A stretch of 64,000 nt of DNA from Paenisporosarcina macmurdoensis (GTDB lineage: Bacteria > Bacillota > Bacilli > Bacillales_A > Planococcaceae), in NCBI RefSeq assembly GCF_042658845.1, contig NZ_JBHSRI010000018.1, positions 467,581-531,580 of the forward strand, read 5' to 3'. This document shows, piece by piece, positions 44,001 through 52,239 of the stretch. The notes under the pieces are model-generated. The model was not told the origin of the DNA, made no database searches, and saw only the letters and a program-made list of their open reading frames with translations. Made by a program: the position numbers and the translations under genes. How positions within the stretch are numbered: position 1 is the stretch's first letter; each line of letters starts with the position of its first letter.

Positions 44001-44635
44001 AATTCATTTTCACGATGTTTATCAATTTGGTTGACGATTAAATACACATTGTCATTGTATTTCATCAGCTGCTTCGTAAAGCTAAAGTTTAATTCCGATT
44101 GAACATGATTGTAATCCATCATATAAAAGACGATATCCGCTAAATGCAAAGAAGATTCAGTCGACATCCGGTGTGCATCATCAGTAGAGTCAACACCCGG
44201 TGTATCCATAACCGTGATTCCTTCTGGTAAGACGGAAGATTCATGGCCGATCTCAATTTGAGAAACGGCATCCCCGTCTTTACAAAACTCTTTGACTGTT
44301 TCGAAATCGTAATCTCCTGTAAATTTAACAGGTTGCTGGTCTTGCATGTATACAATGGCAAAATCACTTGTTGCTTTATGTATTTTGACGATATTCGCAC
44401 TCGTTGGAATGGGGCTTGATGGAAGAAGTTGTTCACCTGTTAACGCATTAATCATCGATGATTTACCCGCTGAAAAATGTCCAGCAAAACCGATAGTAAA
44501 CTCCCGATCCATTAATTTTCTAGCAAATAATTCGGTTTTATTTAATCGCTCCACATCGTTCGTTCGTTTAAATAATGTAGAAGCTTGAGCTGATTCTTGT
44601 AATAGTAGATTTATTTTTTCATCAAATGATTGCAT
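41021..44635 (-). CDS. dynA: Fused two-headed dynamin-like GTPase DynA
   Basis: The 1204-residue protein has two dynamin modules in one chain, as in B. subtilis DynA (about 1190 residues). The first has P-loop GHFSAGKSS (about 52-60), DTPGVDSTD and NQID. The second has GAFSAGKSS (about 634-642), DTPGADSIN and NAID. Both GTPase heads look intact. Long helical stalks follow each head. It fuses membranes in vitro and helps membrane repair and phage tolerance in B. subtilis. It lies directly upstream of the rhodanese gene. Confidence 0.95.
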   Translation of the reverse strand: MQSFDEKINLLLQESAQASTLFKRTNDVERLNKTELFARKLMDREFTIGFAGHFSAGKSSMINALTGEQLLPSSPIPTSANIVKIHKATSDFAIVYMQDQQPVKFTGDYDFETVKEFCKDGDAVSQIEIGHESSVLPEGITVMDTPGVDSTDDAHRMSTESSLHLADIVFYMMDYNHVQSELNFSFTKQLMKYNDNVYLIVNQIDKHRENELTFAQFEETVHSSFKAWGVVPKEIFFTSLKEKNHSSNDFDEVQQIVMYSMTNWQEQLVLSSSNTLQKLHDEHLEYLQDEKEECQQTFASVLSEEEWATKEEVRKTAELYQKQFTLLTSKAWIDTFELNRKKLLDNANMMPYELRDKLKSYVEAKQDNFKVGLFFSGKKTEEERMARGQQVEKEYDVVIQSQIAGHMRSLMKQSIKDVGLLSDEQSLTIDTIEFHPPLQLIDDQLQKGSLVTADSVLNFANRVADATKKWFIQQTDGWKNEQAKAIDELPEDESGQADSKSRAYQEKVLAIETLEQLTRQLEDFTKEWAMPSKNVQKDSLDLVGKWANDQALEEQQMIPFDASMIRVNDSVENTVDVQIDSPETEAVAVHETISRAKYIANQIDHIQGFSEVSRYLQSKSQRLENQDFTIALFGAFSAGKSSFSNALMGANILPVSPNPTTAAINKIRPVTEHHPHETADVKLKTHDQFFSDVSFSFQAIGLTVASLDEAFTKASDVEGMSLQNEGLQVHRAFIHAFKEGYPTFKNQLGTTLRVGRSDFEEFVAQENKSCFVDTIDFYYDCELTRMGVTLVDTPGADSINARHTGVAFDYIRNADAILFITYYNHAFARADREFLIQLGRVKDAFELDKMFFIVNAIDLAANDEESEDVKNYVTTELQRFGIRFPRVFGVSSLQALQEKVESINLDSGMPVFEESFEHFLSTDLKAMAVLALAEETNKTIERLAGLIKQTESNLLRKDERLQELRQLEQKVRQRFVSSAAGVVTKNAFQELDELLYYVLQRVYYRYPDFFKESYNPSVFANKSSQQALEYALKETLAMLSFDFEQEMRVTNFRLNQWIGKALQHRQKDDIHVLKEMNSSFSFVPYEVAEAKLLEFDGPLTNYEPYVHVKSYYKNNKSFFEKNEKEKLRDALQAATKPEAEYYLSQQNTRLREWATHVIDLEAEGLRQHILQESIRQIDSERMAMQESSRLEEWKVVYSKLSKGE

Positions 44636-44847
44636 ACTTTAATTGAACTCCTTTGTTAAAAAGTATGTCTATCATATCATGTTTGAAACTGCTGTATCAT
44701 GCTAGGATATAACTTGTTAAAAACAAGATGAAGATATTTTCAAGATTGACTCATTAACGGTCCTCAGCACTTTGATAAAATTAACCTCTAATGTTTTTCA
44801 AGAACAGTAAATCACTACTTTAGACAAGTCCTTTTCTCTAATCCAAA

Positions 44848-45420
44848 TTACTTTGTCTTTACATCGACTTTGGCGATATTGATAATTTCCCGAATTACAG
44901 ACTTCACTTCATCCGCGTTTTTGATGACAAATAAATGGTCCGCTTCACCTTCAATTGGCGCTATTACTTCTCCGATATTCGTCTCATCTTGCTGCCGAGC
45001 ATGTACTTCCTTAAAAGATGTAACGGTTCTTAATATCGTTGTACTTCGTTGACTTTTCACAACTCGCTCTTTAAGAACATGTTCTGATATATCAAAATTT
45101 ACAAGGATGCTGGTGAATCCATTATTATGATAGTGTTCAAGCAGTTTTAAACGCCCTTTGCGATTTCGGTTTGAGTTACACAGTATGAGGTGGCAATTAG
45201 TCTCATCGACTGCATAATTAACAATGGTTTGTGTGAGAGCGTACTTGATCATATTTTGTCCTTGTTTCGGTACTAATGTTTCGTAATAAGTGTGGAGGAA
45301 TTCAGCATGGTTATCTTGATCGATCACAATTGAGTTGGTCATCTCTTTTTCTAAAGCTTTCGCAAATGTAGTTTTACCGCTATGGGTTTTACCGACTGTC
45401 ATAATTACTAATCTATTCAT
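44848..45420 (-). CDS. P-loop ATPase/kinase-like protein
   Basis: The roughly 190-residue protein begins MNRLVIMTVGKTHSGKTTFA, a Walker A with a preceding hydrophobic strand. It then has VIDQDNHAEFL (possible Walker B/substrate acid) and LILCNSNRNRKGRL. It resembles AAA_33/zeta-toxin-type small-molecule kinases. The substrate is unknown. The ATG at 45420 follows GGAGTTGCGTTC; the frame continues to 45474 without a site. It is a lone gene. Confidence 0.72.
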   Translation of the reverse strand: MNRLVIMTVGKTHSGKTTFAKALEKEMTNSIVIDQDNHAEFLHTYYETLVPKQGQNMIKYALTQTIVNYAVDETNCHLILCNSNRNRKGRLKLLEHYHNNGFTSILVNFDISEHVLKERVVKSQRSTTILRTVTSFKEVHARQQDETNIGEVIAPIEGEADHLFVIKNADEVKSVIREIINIAKVDVKTK

Positions 45421-45663
45421 GAACGCAACTCCATTCTCAAAATCCAGGATTAATCTTTCCTTGAATAGCATCATCTCATATTTTGCTATTTGTCTTTTAG
45501 GCAGATTTAACTAACTAGTTTGCTTGTCATAAAATTACCACTGACAAATTTTTACTAATACTATTTAATTCTATATAGGTATAGAATATTCCTTCTTAAA
45601 CTAACATATCACTGGCTTGGTTCACTAAAGTAGCTTGAGAAAAACACGATTTGTAATTCAATA

Positions 45664-45693
45664 AAAATAGCTGTCCTTTTAAAGGCAGCCATT
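45664..45693 (-). terminator. Terminator after the acetyltransferase gene
   Basis: GGCTGCCTTT and AAAGGACAGCT pair with one mismatch, followed by ATTTTTATTG on the reverse strand, about 50 nt past the stop. Confidence 0.7.
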
Positions 45694-45744
45694 TATTCAA
45701 CTCAAGTGTATACAAGTTCTTCAAAAAAAGTTAAAGAAGTAAAT

Positions 45745-46305
45745 CTACAAATCAATTTGTTTAATAATTTTTGCAGGGTTTCCACCTACCACCACATTAT
45801 CAGGTACATCTTTTACTACGACTGAGCCAGAAGCGATGACGACGTTATTCCCTATTTTAACACCAGGGTTAATAACGGCCCTCCCACCAATCCAAACATT
45901 GTGTCCAATTTCCACTGATATTCCATACTCTACACCAGAAATTCTTTCGTTTGGATGATGTGGATGAGTTGCTGTATATATGTGCACTCCTGGTGCGATA
46001 AAGCAGTTATCACCGATGCTAATTTCACAAACATCCAGAAATACGCAATCAAAATTAGCATAGAAATTCTTACCAACATGTATGTTGTAACCATAGTCAC
46101 ATCGAAAAGTTGGTTCTATAAATAGATTTTTTCCAGTTGAACCGAACAATTCATGAATCAGTTCTGTTCTATTGTTCTCATCCGTTTCGATTGTTTGATT
46201 GTATAATCTGGTTAGTCTTCGTGCATTCAATCTTTCTTTTTGTAATTCTGGGTCAGCTGGATGATAAAGATCACCGTTCAACATTTTCTCTTTTTCAGTT
46301 ATCAT
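45745..46305 (-). CDS. maa: Maltose/galactoside O-acetyltransferase-like protein
   Basis: The 186-residue left-handed beta-helix acetyltransferase has the N-terminal Mac domain (EKMLNGDLYHPADPELQKERLNARRLT). Hexapeptide repeats follow, with the catalytic His region in PGVHIYTATHPHHP and the ending VVVGGNPAKIIKQI. It acetylates sugars with acetyl-CoA, as B. subtilis Maa and LacA do. The ATG at 46305 follows AAGGAGAGAAAC. It is transcribed alone. Confidence 0.9.
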   Translation of the reverse strand: MITEKEKMLNGDLYHPADPELQKERLNARRLTRLYNQTIETDENNRTELIHELFGSTGKNLFIEPTFRCDYGYNIHVGKNFYANFDCVFLDVCEISIGDNCFIAPGVHIYTATHPHHPNERISGVEYGISVEIGHNVWIGGRAVINPGVKIGNNVVIASGSVVVKDVPDNVVVGGNPAKIIKQIDL

Positions 46306-46569
46306 TTTTGTTTCTCTCCTTATCAAATAGTAATGAAGATAGATTCAAAGTATATCTTATTCATCTAAATCTTATTTCAGGTTACATAATAATATTATTC
46401 GTATTTCATATATTTTCTTCTCCAATTACATCTCCTCAATCATACGCAGACATTTACCTCTTTAAATAGTTCTTTGAATAAACTAGATTACCTTTTTCAA
46501 CTCTATTTCGTTAATTGAACAAAAATATGCACTTAGTAACAACTAATTTTATTAAATAACTTGAGAAAT

Positions 46570-46700
46570 CAAAAACCCGTAACAGATTTGAGATCCGTTA
46601 CGGGTTACTTTTGCCAGACATTATTCTTTCCCTGTTCCACAGGAAGTTCTCCTTCCTAAATTAAGCTACAATTCTTTCCTTATTATTCTATTTTTGAAAT
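46570..46700 (-). ncRNA. Candidate small RNA or orphan terminator
   Basis: On the reverse strand a block with two small hairpins (GGAAG-GAGAA-CTTCC and CCTG-TGGA-ACAGG) is followed by a strong terminator. Its AACCCGTAAC and GTTACGGGTT arms end in TTTTTGATTTC (46570-46607). No reverse-strand gene ends here: the nearest gene on that strand starts at 46305. It also lies upstream of the forward amino-acid transporter. A short independent transcript is likely; its identity is unknown. Confidence 0.45.
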
Positions 46701-46909
46701 GGAGATATTTTTTGGAGAAGACTTGATTCAGCTAATCCTTAATCGATTAATTTTTAGCATAGATATTTTTTTCAAACAGACATGAACACTTCGTATATAG
46801 CGAAATTTTCAGACTAAACTTAATAATTAATTACATTGACTAAAGGGTTGCTCAAATTCATAGTTAGATGGTATGTTTTAAAATGGATTCTAATTTAGGG
46901 AGGCTTATT

Positions 46910-47770
46910 ATGAATACTTTTATGAAAAAGAAACGCTTTGTATTATTCACAGGAATTATGTCTATTTTCCTTTTAACTGCTTGCAACAATGATGATAGCA
47001 GTAATACTTCAAATGAATCAGAAAAATCAGCGACAGCTTGGGATAAAATTCAAGAAGAAGGATCAATCACAGTTGCTACGTCTGGAACACTTTTCCCAAC
47101 TTCTTACCGTGATGAAAACTCAGATGAGTTAACAGGCTTTGAAGTAGAAGTCGTTCGCGAAGTCGCAAATCGCCTTGAACTTGAAATCGAATTTAAAGAG
47201 CTTGGTTTTGATGAAATGCTGACGAGTGTCAAAACAGGACAAGTTGATATGGCTGCAAATGACATTGAAATCAGTGAAGATCGTTTAGAGAACTTCATTT
47301 TCTCTACACCGATTAAACATTCATATGGTACTGCAGTCGTTCGAAAAGATGATTTATCAGGAATTAAAACGTTAGAAGACCTCAAAGGCAAGAAAGCTGC
47401 TGGAGCTTCTACATCGGTCTATATGGAAATGGCACGTCAATATGGTGCAGAAGAAGTAACGTATGACAATGCTCCAAACGAAGTTTATTTACGTGATGTT
47501 GGTATTGGACGAACAGATGTAATTTTAAATGATTACTACCTCCAAACACTTGCAGTAGCTGCATTTCCTGAATTGAATATTACGATTCATCCAGATATTA
47601 AGTACAGTCCATCTGAAATTGGTTTTGCAATCAAAAAAGAAAACTCAGAGCTTGAAGATAACGTCAATCAAGTAATTGACGAAATGCTTGAAGATGGGAC
47701 AATTGCAGAAATTTCAGGTAAGTTCTTTAATGGAGCAGACGTTACTCAAATTATAGATATTAAGAAATAG
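46910..47770 (+). CDS. Amino-acid ABC transporter substrate-binding lipoprotein
   Basis: The 286-residue family-3 solute-binding protein has a lipobox LLTAC (Cys about 24). The binding domain includes ITVATSGTLFPTSYRD, LTGFEVEVVREVANRL, GQVDMAANDIEISEDR and KTLEDLKGKKAAG. It binds a polar amino acid or cystine-like compound outside the membrane; the ligand is not determined. The ATG at 46910 follows GGGAGGCTTATT; an earlier in-frame ATG at 46868 lacks a site. Its permease follows 18 nt later, but no ATPase gene. Confidence 0.9.
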   Translation: MNTFMKKKRFVLFTGIMSIFLLTACNNDDSSNTSNESEKSATAWDKIQEEGSITVATSGTLFPTSYRDENSDELTGFEVEVVREVANRLELEIEFKELGFDEMLTSVKTGQVDMAANDIEISEDRLENFIFSTPIKHSYGTAVVRKDDLSGIKTLEDLKGKKAAGASTSVYMEMARQYGAEEVTYDNAPNEVYLRDVGIGRTDVILNDYYLQTLAVAAFPELNITIHPDIKYSPSEIGFAIKKENSELEDNVNQVIDEMLEDGTIAEISGKFFNGADVTQIIDIKK

Positions 47771-47788
47771 AAGTTGGGGGAAATGCTA

Positions 47789-48466
47789 ATGAATGAAATT
47801 GAATGGGGTCTGTTATTTGACCCTCAACTCGCCATTGATTCTTTCCCCTACGTTCTAAGTGGGATAGGATATACGCTGTTAATTGCTCTTGTAAGTATGG
47901 TAGTAGGATTAATTATTGGTTTTTTCCTTGCACTTGCACGGACATCATCATACTTAATTTTACAATGGCCGGCTCGAATGTATATTTCATTTATGAGGGG
48001 CGTACCAATCCTTGTTATTTTATTTCTTTTGTATTTCGGTTTTCCCGTAATCGGTATCGAATTTTCTGCGGTACAAGCAGCATTAATTGGATTTACTTTA
48101 AATAGTGCTGCTTACATGGCTGAAATTCTTCGCTCGTCCTTGTCTTCCGTTGATATTGGTCAATGGGAATCTGCAAAAGCACTTGGACTTTCTTATTGGC
48201 AATCGATGAAGCGAATCATCCTTCCACAATCCGTGAGAATTGCCATTCCACCGTTATCTAACGTCTTAATGGATTTAATAAAAGCATCTTCTCTTGCGGC
48301 TATGATTACAGTGCCAGAAATTTTTCAAAAAGCACGGATCGTAGGTGCTCGCGAATACGATTTATTAACACTCTTAATCCTTGTGGCTCTCATTTACTGG
48401 GCCATTTGTTCTGCTATGAGTGTGCTACAAAATTACTTGGAAAAACGCTATGCAAAATATCTATAA
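47789..48466 (+). CDS. Amino-acid ABC transporter permease
   Basis: The roughly 225-residue HisM/YecS-type permease has about five TM segments. The N-terminal motif region is FPYVLSGIGYTLLIALVSM. The EAA loop is in QWESAKALGLSYWQSMKRIILPQSVRIAIPPL. Start at 47789 because TTGGGGGAA precedes it at proper spacing; earlier ATG codons are too close. A terminator follows at 48504, so the unit consists only of binding protein plus permease. The ATPase must be supplied from elsewhere, possibly the nearby 49770 gene. Confidence 0.9.
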   Translation: MNEIEWGLLFDPQLAIDSFPYVLSGIGYTLLIALVSMVVGLIIGFFLALARTSSYLILQWPARMYISFMRGVPILVILFLLYFGFPVIGIEFSAVQAALIGFTLNSAAYMAEILRSSLSSVDIGQWESAKALGLSYWQSMKRIILPQSVRIAIPPLSNVLMDLIKASSLAAMITVPEIFQKARIVGAREYDLLTLLILVALIYWAICSAMSVLQNYLEKRYAKYL

Positions 48467-48503
48467 TGTTATGTACGGTATTAAAGTATCATAATCATAA
48501 ATC

Positions 48504-48556
48504 GGAGGGGCTGTCCCACTAGTCATTAAATATGACTAAGGGCAGTTCCCTTTTTA
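48504..48556 (+). terminator. Intrinsic terminator after the permease gene
   Basis: AGGGGCTGTCCC...AGTCAT and ATGACT...GGGCAGTTCCCT form a long, interrupted stem with a CCCTTTTTAT tail. Confidence 0.85.
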
Positions 48557-48612
48557 TATTTAGGGAGTCAATTTCATAATAATAAAACCGGATGTAAACA
48601 CGAAGATACTGA

Positions 48613-48735
48613 CGATTTCCGTTACGGTCGGACGCTTTCCGCGGGTGGTCCGTGTGCCTCCTCGTTCGCTAGGCTCTCTGTGGGGTCACACCTGGACACA
48701 CTTTTCCCGCTGGAGTCGCCGCCCTTCACTCCAAT
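48613..48735 (-). repeat. Structured GC-rich dispersed repeat, family A, copy 2
   Basis: The reverse strand runs GATTGGAGTGAAGGGCGGCG to GTAACGGAAATC. The inner stem is GTG.GTCC..GTGTG paired with CACAC GGAC CAC, while copy 1 has GCGAG..GTCGAG. The shared parts are CTCCAGCGGGAAAAG, ACCCCACAG, GAGGAGG and CCCGCGGAAAG. Confidence 0.8.
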
Positions 48736-48836
48736 CAAATAACCCGAAATTCTTAACAAATGATTACACTACAAATATTCGTGTATCATTCATTATAAGA
48801 CACTTATGAAATTGACTCAGTAGAGGTTGAATACCA

Positions 48837-48922
48837 TTGCAACGAACTTCCATGCTTAGTAGCGATGCAAGAAGTGAAACAGAGGAGCACATATTTTTCT
48901 CTTCGCCTTTTACTCCAATCTC
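48837..48922 (-). repeat. Dispersed repeat family C, copy 2
   Basis: On the reverse strand: GATTGGAGTAAAAGGCG..., CTCTGTTTC, CTTGCATCGCTA and ATGGAAGTTCGTTG, the same order as 12655-12732. It has a few small gaps relative to copy 1. Confidence 0.6.
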
Positions 48923-49063
48923 CATAAGATCATCATGGGCAAAACAGACAATTATAAATGGTTATAATGTTCAAATGTAGGTACAGAAAAATGAGTCATT
49001 TTTCTCTACTTTTTTAATATTAGGGACTTATTAAATGTCCCCTTCTTCTTGTTAGTAAAATAT

Positions 49064-49675
49064 CTACGTTCTATTCTCCAAGTTCCTTGCTGTTTCACTT
49101 TTCTCCACTTGGTCTTGTTCTTTATACGTTCCCATCGTTTTGTCAAAAGTAGTATGTGTTACTCCATACCAGTAATTTTCATTTTTAAAGTGATGCCATA
49201 AATGAGCTCTTTTGATGTCTTTTCCAAATTTCGTGTAAGGTTGTAAAGGTTTATGTGCAACAAAGTGCTTCCACTCATAATACAAAAAATATCCTATTAA
49301 TCCAGAAGCAAAAGCAAGAGTCGCTCGCAAATCAGTAGAAATTAAGTAAAAAATAATGGCACTCATAATAAAACTTGGTAGGCTAAACCACATAGGAAGA
49401 AACAGTAAATGTAAATCACTTGGTTTTTCATGATGGTCAAAATGCAATCGTTTAATCGTTTTCAATAGAAAAGGGTTTGTTGGCGTTTTCATATGGAAGA
49501 GGAATCGATGCATGACATACTCACTAACTGCATAAAGAAACATACCAATTCCGATTGCTATCCATATATCGAGCTCCAATAGATGGGGGATCGTTACAAT
49601 GGTGACTCCTAAAAAAATCACTCCCATGATCACAACATCTGGAAAAGTGATAAATTCTTTCACATATTTATTCAT
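49064..49675 (-). CDS. Sterol desaturase/fatty acid hydroxylase-family membrane protein
   Basis: The 203-residue protein has about four TM segments and a di-iron His-box set: HRFLFH (about 55-60), HFDHH (about 77-81) and HLWHH (about 156-160). A further His at HFVAH lies between. These fit the PF04116 fatty acid hydroxylase superfamily, which inserts oxygen into lipids. The substrate is unknown. It is a single gene, with GGGGAGCCAT before the start. Confidence 0.85.
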   Translation of the reverse strand: MNKYVKEFITFPDVVIMGVIFLGVTIVTIPHLLELDIWIAIGIGMFLYAVSEYVMHRFLFHMKTPTNPFLLKTIKRLHFDHHEKPSDLHLLFLPMWFSLPSFIMSAIIFYLISTDLRATLAFASGLIGYFLYYEWKHFVAHKPLQPYTKFGKDIKRAHLWHHFKNENYWYGVTHTTFDKTMGTYKEQDQVEKSETARNLENRT

Positions 49676-49708
49676 TTATGGCTCCCCTTTCTTACTAATC
49701 CGCAAAAA

Positions 49709-49749
49709 ACATCCTACTTTAGAGTATGTTATACGCTAAAGTAGGATGT
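49709..49749 (-). terminator. Intrinsic terminator after the glutamine-type ATPase gene
   Basis: ACATCCTACTTTAG and CTAAAGTAGGATGT form a perfect 14-bp stem, 20 nt past the stop at 49770, with a TTTTTTGCG tail on the reverse strand. Confidence 0.88.
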
Positions 49750-49769
49750 CTTCCACACCAGTTTGAAAA

Positions 49770-50492
49770 TTATAGAACTTTACTCAAAAAAGATTTTGTT
49801 CGTTCATGTTGTGGATTATTAAATATTTGATCGGGTGTTCCTTCTTCAACTAAAACGCCTTGATCCATGAATAGAACCCGGTCACCCATTTCTTTTGCGA
49901 AGCCCATCTCATGCGTTACGACTACCATGGTCATGCCTTCATAAGCAAGTTGTTTCATTACATCCAACACTTCATTAACCATTTCCGGGTCAAGTGCAGA
50001 AGTTGGTTCATCGAATAGCATGATTCTTGGTTCCATGGCTAATGCTCGAGCAATCGCTACACGTTGCATTTGTCCTCCTGAAAGCTGTTCAGGATAAGAA
50101 TTTGCTTTGTCACCAAGTCCTACTTTTTTCAGTAACTGATGAGCAAGAGTTTGAGCATCTTTTGGTTTCATTTTTTTAATTTTGATAGGTGCGATTGTGA
50201 TGTTTTCCAATACACGCATATGCGGAAACAGATTAAATTGTTGGAACACCATGCCCACTTCTTTTCGGATGGCATTGATGTCGGTGTTGGCATCATTGAC
50301 TTTTACACCATCAATAAATACTTCTCCAGCAGTCACATCTTCTAACATATTTATGCATCGTAAGAAGGTGCTTTTTCCTGAACCACTTGGACCAATCACA
50401 CAAATAATTTCTTTCTCTTTCACTTCATAATCGATGCCTTTCAGCACTTCTAATCTTCCAAACGATTTATGCAATCCTTTGATTTTAATCAT
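49770..50492 (-). CDS. Polar amino-acid ABC transporter ATPase (GlnQ/HisP type)
   Basis: The 240-residue ATPase has Walker A GPSGSGKST (about 33-41), signature LSGGQMQRVAIARAL, Walker B IMLFDEPTSALDPEMV and the switch His in THEMG. The length and PAAT pattern fit glutamine/arginine/histidine-type systems. It is the last gene of the binding protein-permease-ATPase operon (52038-49770). It could also energise the two-gene system at 46910-48466. Confidence 0.95.
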   Translation of the reverse strand: MIKIKGLHKSFGRLEVLKGIDYEVKEKEIICVIGPSGSGKSTFLRCINMLEDVTAGEVFIDGVKVNDANTDINAIRKEVGMVFQQFNLFPHMRVLENITIAPIKIKKMKPKDAQTLAHQLLKKVGLGDKANSYPEQLSGGQMQRVAIARALAMEPRIMLFDEPTSALDPEMVNEVLDVMKQLAYEGMTMVVVTHEMGFAKEMGDRVLFMDQGVLVEEGTPDQIFNNPQHERTKSFLSKVL

Positions 50493-50511
50493 CTGTCCAC
50501 CGTCCTAACCA

Positions 50512-51222
50512 TTAACGCCGAATTGAAAACAACCCTTTTTTCTGTTTAGGAACAAAACTGTTACTAAAACGATTCTCAACATACGTAATAATTTTCCCAA
50601 AGATAAACGTAAGTACTAAGTATAAGATTGCCACTGTGATATACGGTTCCCAGAAGCGAGAATACGCTCCTGCGACTACCTTACCTGCATACAATAAATC
50701 GTTTGCTGCAATTACTGTAACTAGGGATGAATCTTTTAACAAGGCAATTAATTCATTGCCTAGTGGTGGGATCATTCGTCGTAAAGCTTGAGGCAATATA
50801 ATATGTCTCATGGCCATATTGGGTGGCATTCCGAGTGATCTTGCTGCTTCCATTTGACCTTTTTCAATCGACTGAATACCAGCACGGATAATTTCAGCAT
50901 TATAAGCAGCACTGTTTAAAATGAGTGCCACACTACCTGATACAAAATACCCTAAAGAATGACCAAAAATTGCCGGAATGATCGCTAAATGGATTAACAG
51001 AATTTGTACAAGTAAAGGCGTTCCTCGAAAGAAATCAACATAGAATTTACTAGGATAATATATCCATTTCTTCTTCGAAAGCTTCCCCATACCTAAGAAT
51101 AGACCTAATACAATTCCGCCTAAATAGCCGACAATTGTAAGAGCGAGTGTAATCCAAATACCCCGTATAAATAATTCTCTATAGCTCCAAATTATATCCC
51201 ATCTAATGTCCGGAAAATCCAT
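50512..51222 (-). CDS. Polar amino-acid ABC transporter permease
   Basis: The 236-residue HisM/GlnP-type permease has ELFIRGIWITLALTIVGYLGGI at the start and the EAA motif GQMEAARSLGMPPNMAMRHIILPQALRRMIPPL. It has about five TM segments. The start ATG at 51222 follows GGAGGTGATGGAC. It is the middle gene of the operon, 19 nt before the ATPase gene. Confidence 0.94.
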   Translation of the reverse strand: MDFPDIRWDIIWSYRELFIRGIWITLALTIVGYLGGIVLGLFLGMGKLSKKKWIYYPSKFYVDFFRGTPLLVQILLIHLAIIPAIFGHSLGYFVSGSVALILNSAAYNAEIIRAGIQSIEKGQMEAARSLGMPPNMAMRHIILPQALRRMIPPLGNELIALLKDSSLVTVIAANDLLYAGKVVAGAYSRFWEPYITVAILYLVLTFIFGKIITYVENRFSNSFVPKQKKGLFSIRR

Positions 51223-51255
51223 GTCCATCACCTCCACTACCTGTTAAATGTAAAG

Positions 51256-52038
51256 TTACTCTACATCAAAACCAGTGATTTCTTTTAATTTCCCATTTTC
51301 TTTTAATTTCGCAATACCTTCATTTAATAGTTCAAGAATTTCTGTATTTCCTTTTTTAACCATTATTCCGTAGAATTCTTTTTCAAACTCTTCATCTTCT
51401 ACCGTTTTCAAAGCTACTTTCGGATTGTTTTTCTTGTATTCTAGGATGACCGCATTGTCGCCAATTGCTGCATCCGCATTGCCATTTAACATTTCACTAA
51501 TAGCCATTGGCATAGATTCCACTGCTACAATTTTCGAACTTGTTTTACCAAGTAATCCTTGAACTACTTTATGGCCAGTTGTATTAATTTGTACTGATAC
51601 TCGTTTATCTTTCAAATCTTCAAATTTTGTAACGGCTGAATCTTCTGGTACTAAAATTAATTGATTAGCGAAATAGTAAGGGTCTGAAAAGTCATATGTT
51701 TCTTTTCGTTCGTCTGTAATCGTAATTGACGAAACGGCAAAGTCTACTTCTTCACTAGAAACTGCCGAGAATAAGGGTTCCCATCCATAATTTTTAAATT
51801 CTATTTCAATATCTAATTCTTCGGCAAGCGCATTAATAATATCAATATCTGTACCTACGATGTTGCCTTTGTCATCCATATATTCCATTGGTGCATAGGT
51901 AGCATCTGTTGCAACGATATACTTCTTATCGCCACCACCCTCGCCTCCTGTTGTTGAATCAGTTCCACATCCAACGAGAGCCAAACTTACACTAGATAAA
52001 ATAAATCCTAAAGAAACTAAGCGTTTAATACGTTTCAA
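51256..52038 (-). CDS. Polar amino-acid ABC transporter substrate-binding lipoprotein
   Basis: The 260-residue family-3 binding protein has the signal and lipobox LVGC (Cys about 24), then a Gly-rich linker. The domain includes YIVATDATYAPMEYMDDKGNIVGTDIDI, TITDERKETYDFSDPYYF and KDKRVSVQINTTG. It is similar in type to GlnH/ArtP. The ligand cannot be told. It is the first gene of its operon, with 33 nt to the permease start. Confidence 0.94.
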   Translation of the reverse strand: MKRIKRLVSLGFILSSVSLALVGCGTDSTTGGEGGGDKKYIVATDATYAPMEYMDDKGNIVGTDIDIINALAEELDIEIEFKNYGWEPLFSAVSSEEVDFAVSSITITDERKETYDFSDPYYFANQLILVPEDSAVTKFEDLKDKRVSVQINTTGHKVVQGLLGKTSSKIVAVESMPMAISEMLNGNADAAIGDNAVILEYKKNNPKVALKTVEDEEFEKEFYGIMVKKGNTEILELLNEGIAKLKENGKLKEITGFDVE

Positions 52039-52239
52039 TGAAATACCCCCTATTAATCTCGTCTTAATATGATTGCAATTATTCTAATTATCTGAATATT
52101 ACAGATAATTATGTTTATTATATATGAATACTTCCACCCATACAATAGAAGATTAAAGGGTCCATTAGTAACAAGCGAGAGATCGCAAAGCATTTTGTCA
52201 AACATGAATTTGAGATATTAGACCAATCAAGCAACAAGA

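Larger units (their letters stand above)
48557..49063. other. Intergenic region with two repeats
   Basis: No gene is supported. It contains family A copy 2 (48613-48735) and family C copy 2 (48837-48922), each on the reverse strand. Confidence 0.6.
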
